Assembly: GCF_900114215.1 (NCBI RefSeq)
Contig: NZ_FOSG01000015.1
Coordinates: 1-64,000 of the forward strand
Direction: 5' to 3'
From: Streptomyces mangrovi
GTDB lineage: Bacteria > Actinomycetota > Actinomycetes > Streptomycetales > Streptomycetaceae
DNA: 64,000 nucleotides
Positions within the stretch are counted from its first letter, which is position 1. Each line of letters starts with the position of its first letter. The notes under the pieces are model-generated. The model worked only from the letters and a program-made list of their open reading frames with translations. It was not told where the DNA came from and searched no databases. The position numbers were made by a program, and so were the translations under genes. Below are positions 57,424 through 64,000 of the stretch, piece after piece.

Positions 57424-58671
57424 CTATTCGCGCTCGGCGTCCAGCAGGGCGGCGGCCGTGAACAGCTCGACGCCCGCCTCGATGGCGCTCTCGTCGACGT
57501 CGAAGTCGCCCTGGTGCAGGTCGCGCGGCGAGCGGTCGCCCGGCGGGCGCACTCCGAGGCGGGCCATCGCGCCGGGGACGTGCTCCAGGTACCAGGAGAA
57601 GTCCTCGCCGCCCAGGCTCTGTTCGGTGTCCTCGACCGAGTCGTGGCCGCGCCGGGAGACCATGGCGTCGCGCAGCAGCTCGGCGGTGGCCCGCTCGTTG
57701 ACCACCGGGGGGACGCCGCGGATGTAGTCGAGCTCGAACTTGGCGCGGTGCAGCGTCGCGACCTCGTCGATCGCCGCGTGCACCAGGTCGGGCGCGATCC
57801 GCCAGGCGGGCAGGTCCAGGCAGCGGATGGTGCCGGACAGCTCGGCGTGCTGCGGGATGACGTTGGGGGCGTGGCCCGCCTCCAGCCGTCCCCAGGTCAG
57901 GGCGAGTCCGGCGCGGGTGTCCACGCGGCGGGAGAGCACCGCCGGGACCTCGGTGACGATCTTGGCCGCCGCCGTGACCAGGTCGGTGGTCAGGTGCGGG
58001 CGCGCGGTGTGGCCGCCGGGGCCGTCGAGGGAGAGCTCCAGCCGGTCGCAGGCGGAGGTGATGGGTCCGGCGCGCAGGCCGACGCGCCCGGCCTCGACCT
58101 TGGGGTCGCAGTGGACGGCGACGATCCGGCCCACCCCCTCCAGCACCCCGGCCTCGATGGCGTCGGTCGCGCCGCCCGGCAGCACCTCCTCGGCGGGCTG
58201 GAACAGCAGCCGCACCGAGTGCGGCAGTTCGCCCCGGCGCGCCAGGCCGGCCAGGACGAGCCCGGCACCGAGCACGGCGGTGGTGTGCACGTCGTGGCCG
58301 CAGGCGTGCGCCCGGCCGGGGACCGTCGAGCGGTACGGGACGGTCTTGGTATCGGGGATGGGGAGCGCGTCGATGTCGGCGCGCAGCGCCAGCATCGGGC
58401 GCACACCGCGCTTGGCGTCCGCCCCGCCGGGGTGGATGTCGCAGATCAGTCCCGTGCCGCCGGGGAGCACCCGGGGGGCGAGCCCGGCCTTCTCCAGCCG
58501 CTCCCGGATGGCGGCGGTGGTCCGGAACTCCTGGTGGCCCAGCTCGGGGTGCATGTGCAGGTCCCGGCGGAAGGCGATGAGCTCGGCACGGAGGGCCTCC
58601 GGCAGGGCGCCGGGCAGCGGCGTCTCACCGGTGGTCCGGATACTGGACTCTGGCGACAACAACTGGCTCAC
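57424..58671 (-). CDS. M20-family amidohydrolase/peptidase
   Basis: The 415-residue zinc hydrolase has the family metal sites: RRDLHMHPELGHQEF near the N-terminus, LRADIDALPI, GRAHACGHDVHT (His and Asp ligands), QPAEEVLPGGATDAIEAGVL (catalytic Glu pair) and QSLGGEDFSWYLEHVPGAM. The dimerisation domain includes SLDGPGGHTARPH. Such enzymes cleave N-acyl amino acids (hippurate/indole-acetyl amino acid type). The GTG at 58671 follows a TACCCT box at a leaderless distance. In remembered Streptomyces maps it sits between the nucleoside-transport genes and the glycopolymer genes. Confidence 0.88.
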   Translation of the reverse strand: MSQLLSPESSIRTTGETPLPGALPEALRAELIAFRRDLHMHPELGHQEFRTTAAIRERLEKAGLAPRVLPGGTGLICDIHPGGADAKRGVRPMLALRADIDALPIPDTKTVPYRSTVPGRAHACGHDVHTTAVLGAGLVLAGLARRGELPHSVRLLFQPAEEVLPGGATDAIEAGVLEGVGRIVAVHCDPKVEAGRVGLRAGPITSACDRLELSLDGPGGHTARPHLTTDLVTAAAKIVTEVPAVLSRRVDTRAGLALTWGRLEAGHAPNVIPQHAELSGTIRCLDLPAWRIAPDLVHAAIDEVATLHRAKFELDYIRGVPPVVNERATAELLRDAMVSRRGHDSVEDTEQSLGGEDFSWYLEHVPGAMARLGVRPPGDRSPRDLHQGDFDVDESAIEAGVELFTAAALLDAERE

Positions 58672-58843
58672 CCTGTCGAGGGTAAGCCCAGGTGACAGCC
58701 GTGTGCAGAGAGAACGGTGAAAGTTCACCCTCCGTAGAGGAGAAAAAACGAATCAGCGGTCGCATACGGCCTGGTGCGGATGGGTATGACCTCCGATTCC
58801 GCTCGACCCGCTCTCCAGTCCGGCATCTGGGACGGGGGCGCGT

Positions 58844-60133
58844 TCACGAGGCGGGCGGGGCCGACGGCAGCCGCCGCACCCCCCGCGCGGTGCCGGTGAC
58901 ACCCGAGAGGAACCCCCGGGCGCGCGGTGAGGCGCCCTCCGTCAGCCATGCCGGGTCCACGTCGCAGACCGCGACCGTCACCCCGGTGCCGGCCAGGGCC
59001 AGCGGGAGGGTGTGGACGACGGTGGAGGGGAAGCTCACGATGGTGCGGCCGATGGGGCCGCGGCGGGCCACCAGTTCCAGCGGGAGGTCCGGCCGTACGA
59101 TCTCCAGCCCCGTCCCGGCCGCTATCCGGTGCAGCTTGTCCGCGCTCTCGCGGCGGTGGGCGAAGTAGCGGGTGGCGCCGTGCTCCCGGGTCAGGGAGGC
59201 GACGGCCTCCAGATAGCGTTCGGGGTCCACCACACCGGTCTCGACCAGCGAGGTGCCGACCAGGTCGGTGCCGCCGGTGAGCGCGGGCGGGCCGAAGCGG
59301 GCGCGGGTCCAGGCGAAGTCGTTGCGGGTGACCGACACATGTTCGGGCGCCTCGACCGGCATCGAGCTGAACACCTCGACCCGCCGGCGCGCCGACGGCG
59401 TCATCCGGCGGCGGGCGGAGGCGGAGACAGGCGCGAAGAGCGCGGCGCGCGCTCCCCCCGCACCCTTGCGGTGCCACCGCACCAGGCGCTCGCCGCGGGC
59501 GAGCTGGGTGACGAACTCCATGGTGGCCGTCCCGTCGTCGACCACCACCACACCTCCCGGGCCCCCCGGTGCGGCCGGTCCCCCCGGTGCGGCCCCCTCG
59601 GTGCGGGCGAGGGAGAGCAGCAGCTGCACGTACCGCGAGAACGGATCGCCCACCACGATCCGCGCGGCGCGGCGCAGCGGGCCCAGCAGGGAGGCGACCG
59701 TCCGCAGCGGCGCGCCCGCGCCGCCGCGCGCCTCCTCCCAGCGGACCGCGATCCCCTCGTCGCGCGCCAGCTCGGCCATCCGCCGCAGCTGGCCGCGCGT
59801 CATCGCCTCCCGCGGCGGCAGGACGACCACGGTGAGGTCGCCGCCCCCCTCCTCCGCGCCCCCTGCGGTGTGGGCCCACTCCAGGACGTTGAGGAGCTGC
59901 ACCGGGCTCTCGACGAAGGCGAGGGTGCCCGAGCGGCGCCCGGGACGGCCGGTACGCCCCGGATGACCGGTGCGTACCGGACGGCCGGTACGCCCGGGAC
60001 GGCCGGCGCCTCCGGGGAGGCGGCCAGGACGCGCCCCCCGACGCGCCTCGGCCGTGCCCGGCGTGCCCGGCCTCCGGGCCGGCTGCGGCGGGACCCCGCC
60101 CGGGGTCCCGCCGGGGACTGCGCCTGCGCTCAC
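58844..60133 (-). CDS. Polysialyltransferase-like glycosyltransferase
   Basis: The protein is up to 429 residues. From about residue 69 it has the pattern LAFVESPVQLLNVLEWAHTA, IVVGDPFSRYVQLLL, VVVVDDGTATMEFV, ARRYFAHRRES-like (here GATRYFAHRRESADKLHRIA), LELVARRGPIGRTIVSFPST, which resembles bacterial polysialyltransferase/GT52-type proteins. Residues 20-68 are Gly/Arg/Pro/Thr repeats (GRTGRP) encoded by tandem DNA repeats and may not be translated in full. It follows the sialic-acid synthase gene by 31 bp and probably polymerises or transfers the activated nonulosonic acid. Confidence 0.6.
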   Translation of the reverse strand: MSAGAVPGGTPGGVPPQPARRPGTPGTAEARRGARPGRLPGGAGRPGRTGRPVRTGHPGRTGRPGRRSGTLAFVESPVQLLNVLEWAHTAGGAEEGGGDLTVVVLPPREAMTRGQLRRMAELARDEGIAVRWEEARGGAGAPLRTVASLLGPLRRAARIVVGDPFSRYVQLLLSLARTEGAAPGGPAAPGGPGGVVVVDDGTATMEFVTQLARGERLVRWHRKGAGGARAALFAPVSASARRRMTPSARRRVEVFSSMPVEAPEHVSVTRNDFAWTRARFGPPALTGGTDLVGTSLVETGVVDPERYLEAVASLTREHGATRYFAHRRESADKLHRIAAGTGLEIVRPDLPLELVARRGPIGRTIVSFPSTVVHTLPLALAGTGVTVAVCDVDPAWLTEGASPRARGFLSGVTGTARGVRRLPSAPPAS

Positions 60134-60164
60134 CTTGGATCGCCCCGTCAGCCCGTCGATCCCG

Positions 60165-61100
60165 TCAGACCGCTGCCGGCTCGCGGCCGGCGGCGGCCTC
60201 CTCGGACTCGGCCACGACGCCCTTGACCCGGCGCAGCTTCTTCATCGGCCCGATCTCGCTGTCGTAGACCTTCTTCACGCCGTCACCGAGGGACTCCTCG
60301 ATGGTGCGGATGTCGCGCACCAGGCGCTGCAGGCCCTGCGGCTCGACGGAGGCGGCCTGGTCGGAGCCCCACATCGCGCGGTCCAGGGTGATGTGGCGCT
60401 CGACGAAGGCGGCGCCCAGCGCGACGGCGGCCAGCGTGGTCTGCAGGCCCGTCTCGTGGCCGGAGTAGCCGATCGGCACGTTGGGGTACTCGGCCTGCAG
60501 GGTGTGGATCATCCGCAGGTTGAGCTCCTCGGCCTTGGCCGGGTAGGTGCTGGTGGCGTGGCAGAGCACGATGTTCTCGCTGCCCAGCACCTCCACCGCG
60601 TGCCGGATCTGCTTCGGCGTGGACATGCCGGTGGAGAGGATGACGGTGCGGCCGGTGGCGCGCATGGCGCGCAGCAGCTCGTCGTCGGTCAGGGAGGCGG
60701 AGGCGACCTTGTAGCAGGGCACGTCGAACTTCTCCAGGAAGGCGACGGACTCCACGTCCCACGGGGAGGCGAACCAGTCGATCCCCTTCTTCTTGCAGTA
60801 GGCGTCGATGGCCCGGTAGCCCTCCTCGTCGAACTCGACGCGGTGGCGGTAGTCGATGTAGGTCATCCGGCCCCAGGGGGTGTCGCGCTCGATCTCCCAC
60901 TGGTCGCGCGGGGTGCAGACCTCCGGGGTGCGCTTCTGGAACTTCACGGCGTCGCAGCCGGCGTCGGCGGCGGCGTCGATCAGGGCGAACGCGTTCTCCA
61001 GCTCGCCGTTGTGGTTGATGCCGATCTCGCCGGTGACGTAGACCGGGTGGCCCGGGCCCACGGTCTTGGCGCCGAGGGTACGGAGGCGGGGGCTGGTCAT
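60165..61100 (-). CDS. N-acetylneuraminate/Kdn synthase (NeuB family)
   Basis: The 311-residue TIM-barrel enzyme condenses phosphoenolpyruvate with a six-carbon sugar (ManNAc or mannose, possibly 6-phosphate) to make a nine-carbon 2-keto acid. NeuB motifs are YVTGEIGINHNGELENAFAL, CDAVKFQKRTPEVCTP, WFASPWDVESVAFLEKF, YKVASASLTDDELLR, LSTGMSTPKQI, HATSTYPAKAEELNLRMI, GYSGHETGLQT and ERHITLDRAMWGSDQAAS. The C-terminal SAF (antifreeze-like) domain of E. coli/Neisseria NeuB is absent; only a short charged tail follows the barrel. The ATG at 61100 is two bases after the preceding gene and has an AAGGAA site. Confidence 0.9.
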   Translation of the reverse strand: MTSPRLRTLGAKTVGPGHPVYVTGEIGINHNGELENAFALIDAAADAGCDAVKFQKRTPEVCTPRDQWEIERDTPWGRMTYIDYRHRVEFDEEGYRAIDAYCKKKGIDWFASPWDVESVAFLEKFDVPCYKVASASLTDDELLRAMRATGRTVILSTGMSTPKQIRHAVEVLGSENIVLCHATSTYPAKAEELNLRMIHTLQAEYPNVPIGYSGHETGLQTTLAAVALGAAFVERHITLDRAMWGSDQAASVEPQGLQRLVRDIRTIEESLGDGVKKVYDSEIGPMKKLRRVKGVVAESEEAAAGREPAAV

Positions 61101-61102
61101 GC

Positions 61103-62383
61103 TCAAGACAGTTCCTTTCCGAGGATCCACGAGGCGATCTCGCGGATCGCACCGGCCCCTCCGGGAGTGGAGGTGACCGCGCGGGCTGCGCCGCGTACGA
61201 CGTCGTGGGCACTGGCCACGGCGACGGGCCAGCCGACCAGGCCGAAGCACGGCAGGTCGTTGACGTCGTTTCCGACGTAGAGCACGCGCTCCGGCGCGAT
61301 GCCCTGCTCCTCGCACCACTGCTTGAGGGCGAGGTCCTTCCGGTCGACGCCGTGGAGCACGGGGATCCGCAGCTTGCGGGCCCGTGCGGCGACCACCGGG
61401 TTCTCCTCCGTGGACAGGATCAGCAGCGGCAGTCCGGCGCGGCGCAGGGCGGCGATGCCGAGCCCGTCGCCGCGGTGGACCGCGACCGTCTCCCGTCCGT
61501 CGGAGTCGACGTACACCCGGTCGTCGGTCTGGGTGCCGTCGAAGTCGAGTACGACCGCGTCGACGTCGTCGCGGGCCGGAAGCGCGCCGGGGCGCCCGTC
61601 CGTCCCGCCGTCGAGCAGCGGTGCGAGTGCGCGGGCGCGGGCGAGGTCGTGCGGGTCGTCGACCTCCAGCACGCGCGCCGGGTCGGTGCGCACCAGTTCG
61701 GTGCGGCCGAAGAAGCGGTGCCCGGCCTCGCGGAAGCCGTCGGCGCGCATCGCGTACGCGGCGCCGGTCTCCAGCAGGTCCTGCGGCCGGTCCTGGCGGC
61801 GCGGGCGGTACGCCTTGTCGTGGTTGACGCCGTTCCCGCCGTCCGCGGCGCCTTCGGAGTCCCCGCCGAGGTCCCCGGCGGCCCCGTCGCGCCAGACGAA
61901 GCCGTGGAAGGGGGCGACGGTCAGCGCGCTGTCGGCGCCGCCGGCCACCGCGGCGGCCACGCCCTCGACGTCCTCGCGGGTGAGGAAGGGGCTGGTGCAC
62001 TGCACCAGCAGCACCACCTCGGCCGCCCGCCCGTGCCGCTCGGCGTGGACGTCCATGGCGTGCAGGACGGCGGCCTCGCTGGTGGCGGTGTCGCCCGCGA
62101 TGCCGGCGGGCCGCCGCACCACCTCGGCGCCCGCGCCGCGGGCGGCCTCGGCGATGGCCTCGTCGTCGGTGGAGACGACCGTGTGCGTCACGCCCCGCGC
62201 CGCCAGGCACTCCCGTACCGCGCGCACCACCAGCGGCACTCCCCCGACGGTGGCGAGGTTCTTCGCGGGCACGCCCTTGGATCCGCCGCGAGCGGGGATC
62301 ACGGCGAGGACTGCGGGACTGTTCGGGGACACGGGAGGGGCTCCTTGCCGGTCTGCGGTCTGAGGGGTGTCGGACGCGGTCAC
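61103..62383 (-). CDS. CMP-nonulosonate cytidylyltransferase fused to a HAD phosphatase
   Basis: The 426-residue protein has an N-terminal NeuA/KdsB-like domain (VLAVIPARGGSKGVPAKNLA, about 23-42; VVSTDDEAIAEAA; LLVQCTSPFLTREDV) that joins CTP to a keto-sugar acid. The C-terminal KdsC-type HAD domain (VVLDFDGTQTDDRVYVDSDG, near 280; LPLLILSTEENPVV; VLYVGNDVNDLPCF) would remove the phosphate from a 9-phosphate product. The fusion resembles animal-type CMP-sialate synthetases and suggests synthesis through a phosphorylated intermediate. The GTG at 62383 overlaps the upstream gene by 4 bp. Confidence 0.88.
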   Translation of the reverse strand: MTASDTPQTADRQGAPPVSPNSPAVLAVIPARGGSKGVPAKNLATVGGVPLVVRAVRECLAARGVTHTVVSTDDEAIAEAARGAGAEVVRRPAGIAGDTATSEAAVLHAMDVHAERHGRAAEVVLLVQCTSPFLTREDVEGVAAAVAGGADSALTVAPFHGFVWRDGAAGDLGGDSEGAADGGNGVNHDKAYRPRRQDRPQDLLETGAAYAMRADGFREAGHRFFGRTELVRTDPARVLEVDDPHDLARARALAPLLDGGTDGRPGALPARDDVDAVVLDFDGTQTDDRVYVDSDGRETVAVHRGDGLGIAALRRAGLPLLILSTEENPVVAARARKLRIPVLHGVDRKDLALKQWCEEQGIAPERVLYVGNDVNDLPCFGLVGWPVAVASAHDVVRGAARAVTSTPGGAGAIREIASWILGKELS

Positions 62384-63726
62384 AGCTCCCCCATCCGGCG
62401 GATGACCGGCGCCACGCGCTGGACGCCGTGGCGGTACGCCCCGCGCGCCGCGTCCCGCACGGCCGCCCGGACGGCCCGGCGCAGCCCGGAGGCGGGCCGG
62501 CCGGCCCGCGCGCCCGGCCGGGGCGCGCCCGAGGGGTCGAGCCCGTGGCGGTCGAGGATGCCGGGGAGGTAACCGGGGGCGGTGGCGAGCGTGTAGTAGG
62601 GGGCGACCGGCGGCAGGGCGGGGCGGGCCAGGAGCTCTGCGACACGCTCGCGGGCGGCGTCGAAGGCCGCCTCGTAGGAGCCGTCGGCGACGACGCCCTG
62701 CCGGGCCGTCCACGCCGGGTCGGCCTTCGGCAGCAGCCCGGAGTCGAGCCGGTCCCAGGAGGTCAGGCAGCCCGAGCCGACGAAGTGGTGGTTGCCCAGC
62801 GCCTCGCGGACGCCGAGGTCGGTGAGGATCGCGGTGGGGATGCCCCGGTGCAGCGACTCCAGGGCGGCGGTGGAGCTGACGGTGACCAGCAGGTCGGTGC
62901 GGTCCAGTACCTCGCCCATGTGGCCGTAGACCAGGCGGCAGTTGTCCGGCAGTCCGCCGGGGATCCGCGCCGCGAGCTTCTGGTAGGGCTGCTCCTCGAT
63001 GTGCGTGGTGTGCTCGCCCGGCCTGCTGCGCAGCTTCACCAGCACCTCGCGGTCGGGGTGGCGGCGGGCGTGCCCGGCGGCGCGGCGCAGCAGGTACTCG
63101 CGGTCGGCGCGGGAGGCGGGGACGGAGGGCTGGACGGCGAAGACGACCGTGTACGGCCGCTCGTCGGACTCCCGGTACGGCTCGCCCCCCAGGAAGGGCA
63201 GCGCGCACTCCACGACGGCGCCGGCGTCCGCGCCGACCCCCTCGTAGACCGTGCGGAAGCGCTCGGCGTCGTGGGCGGAGTTGGCCAGGACGACGTCCGC
63301 GCCGTGCCGCAGCAGCAGCCCGTCGGCGAGCTTCTCGTAGACGACGCCGACGTAGCCGGTGACGGTGACCGGACGGCGCCCGCTTCCCTCCAGGCGGTGG
63401 GACAGCCCGTGCAGCATCGCCTGGACGGTGCCGCCGACGCAGGAGAGCACCACCACGTCGTAGGTGTCGCGGTCGGCCTGCCCCAGGAACTGTTCGGCCG
63501 TCACCTCGCGCAGCGAGGCGGCGCGCACGCCCACCTCGTCGAGCTGGCGGGCGGTCGGGGTGGCCCGGCCGCGCAGCAGCAGTCCATCGATGCGCGCGCC
63601 GGGGACGATGCGGTGCGCGGTGAGCGCACCCCATTTCCAGCGGGTGTCGGAATCGGCGAGGACGGCAATGCGCGTGGTGTTGTCCGGAGCGCTGTCCGGG
63701 GAATCCGAAGCGGTACGTGATGGCAC
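62380..63726 (-). CDS. DUF6716 putative glycosyltransferase
   Basis: The 448-residue protein has a Rossmann-like start (TRIAVLADSDTRWKWGALTA), VVVLSCVGGTVQAMLHGL, VTGYVGVVYEKLADGLLLRHGADVVLANS, then a second domain with EVLVKLRSRPGEHTTH, VTVSSTAALESLHRGIPTAIL and LGNHHFVGSGC. The last pair is typical of GT-B nucleotide-sugar binding in glycopolymer transferases. It starts the nonulosonic-acid operon. The GTG at 63726 lies 7 nt after TAGCGT, suggesting a leaderless message. Confidence 0.7.
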   Translation of the reverse strand: MPSRTASDSPDSAPDNTTRIAVLADSDTRWKWGALTAHRIVPGARIDGLLLRGRATPTARQLDEVGVRAASLREVTAEQFLGQADRDTYDVVVLSCVGGTVQAMLHGLSHRLEGSGRRPVTVTGYVGVVYEKLADGLLLRHGADVVLANSAHDAERFRTVYEGVGADAGAVVECALPFLGGEPYRESDERPYTVVFAVQPSVPASRADREYLLRRAAGHARRHPDREVLVKLRSRPGEHTTHIEEQPYQKLAARIPGGLPDNCRLVYGHMGEVLDRTDLLVTVSSTAALESLHRGIPTAILTDLGVREALGNHHFVGSGCLTSWDRLDSGLLPKADPAWTARQGVVADGSYEAAFDAARERVAELLARPALPPVAPYYTLATAPGYLPGILDRHGLDPSGAPRPGARAGRPASGLRRAVRAAVRDAARGAYRHGVQRVAPVIRRMGEL

Positions 63727-63913
63727 GTCGAAGACGCTAGAAAGACATTCCGATTCTCGGCCCAACGCGAACACAACAGACGGTTAACAGCACACCGACG
63801 GAAGGCCAACCAGCCTTCCGGAAAGCGGGGTTCACCGTTCCGCCACCGCGATTTCACCCGCCCGTACACCGCTGGACAGCGCCGATGACGATCGGACCCC
63901 TAACCTCTCCGGA

Positions 63914-64000
63914 GTGGTCAAGCTCTCCGTCATCGTGCCGTTCCGCAATGTTCGGCCGTACGCCCCCGACACCCTCCGGAGTCTGCGCGCCAACTCGGCG
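63914..64000 (+). CDS. Glycosyltransferase family 2, N-terminal fragment cut by the window edge
   Basis: The 29 visible codons read VVKLSVIVPFRNVRPYAPDT…, the classic first strand of a GT2 nucleotide-diphospho-sugar domain. The GTG at 63914 follows a TAACCT box at 63901-63906 at the leaderless distance. It is divergent from the nonulosonic-acid operon with a 187-bp intergenic region and probably belongs to the same glycopolymer cluster. Confidence 0.75.
   Translation, partial: MVKLSVIVPFRNVRPYAPDTLRSLRANSA

Noticed and set aside
59930..60010. Short GC-rich tandem repeats as a CRISPR array
   Set aside because: Units are contiguous, lack spacers of constant length, and are in frame with a coding region.
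1..64000. tRNA, rRNA or riboswitch genes
   Set aside because: No cloverleaf with a conserved T-loop, no rRNA sequence and no recognised riboswitch consensus was seen; short RNAs without strong sequence signatures could be missed by eye.

Overview
The window is high-GC actinobacterial DNA, almost certainly a Streptomyces chromosome. Reasons: GTG starts are common, many starts look leaderless, there are XRE-DUF5753/DUF397 families, and gene order around sigQ-afsQ1-afsQ2 and the nucleoside-salvage genes follows the Streptomyces core as I remember it (S. coelicolor SCO4920 down to about SCO4878). No tRNA, rRNA or CRISPR array was seen.

Layout. 1-10.4 kb is core metabolism: the tail of a biotin-carboxylase gene, a DeoR regulator, an LpdA-like quinone reductase, a small cyclotransferase-like protein, purine nucleoside phosphorylase, a phosphosugar mutase, deoC and two overlapping aldehyde-dehydrogenase genes. 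10.4-30.2 kb is a defence island flanked by imperfect direct copies of the 3' end of the second aldehyde-dehydrogenase gene; 62 bp are identical (10360-10421 and 30103-30164). It carries an McrB/McrC pair, a small regulatory set (ATP-binding protein, XRE-DUF5753, DUF397) and three large overlapping genes: a DEAD-like helicase with DUF1998, a DrmD-like SNF2 helicase and a 1486-residue adenine methyltransferase. No integrase is visible. 30.2-41.6 kb is core again: a nucleoside-kinase-like gene, sigQ, afsQ1, afsQ2, a linked lipoprotein, VanZ and PspC proteins, add, a hydrolase, and a divergent LysR/MFS pair. 41.6-49.8 kb is accessory: an Uma2-like gene with its 5' end removed by an IS200/IS605 element (tnpA, tnpB), which itself holds a 177-bp MITE, then small genes and a secreted beta-trefoil protein. 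This segment also holds two inverted copies of a 99-nt element that folds into a hairpin with compensatory base changes.

49.8-57.0 kb is a nucleoside uptake and salvage operon: ABC ATPase, two permeases, cdd and deoA, preceded by the BMP-family binding lipoprotein. The palindrome CTACGCGCGTAG lies in front of punA-like, deoC, add, the ABC operon and (as a variant) the binding-protein gene, so these dispersed genes look like one regulon: nucleosides enter through the ABC system, are deaminated by Cdd/Add, split by DeoA/PNP, and the sugar phosphate passes through the mutase and DeoC to the aldehyde dehydrogenases. 57.4-64 kb holds an M20 amidohydrolase and a nonulosonic-acid (sialic acid/Kdn-like) glycopolymer cluster that continues past the window.

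Functional names come from reading motifs by eye; no database search was run.
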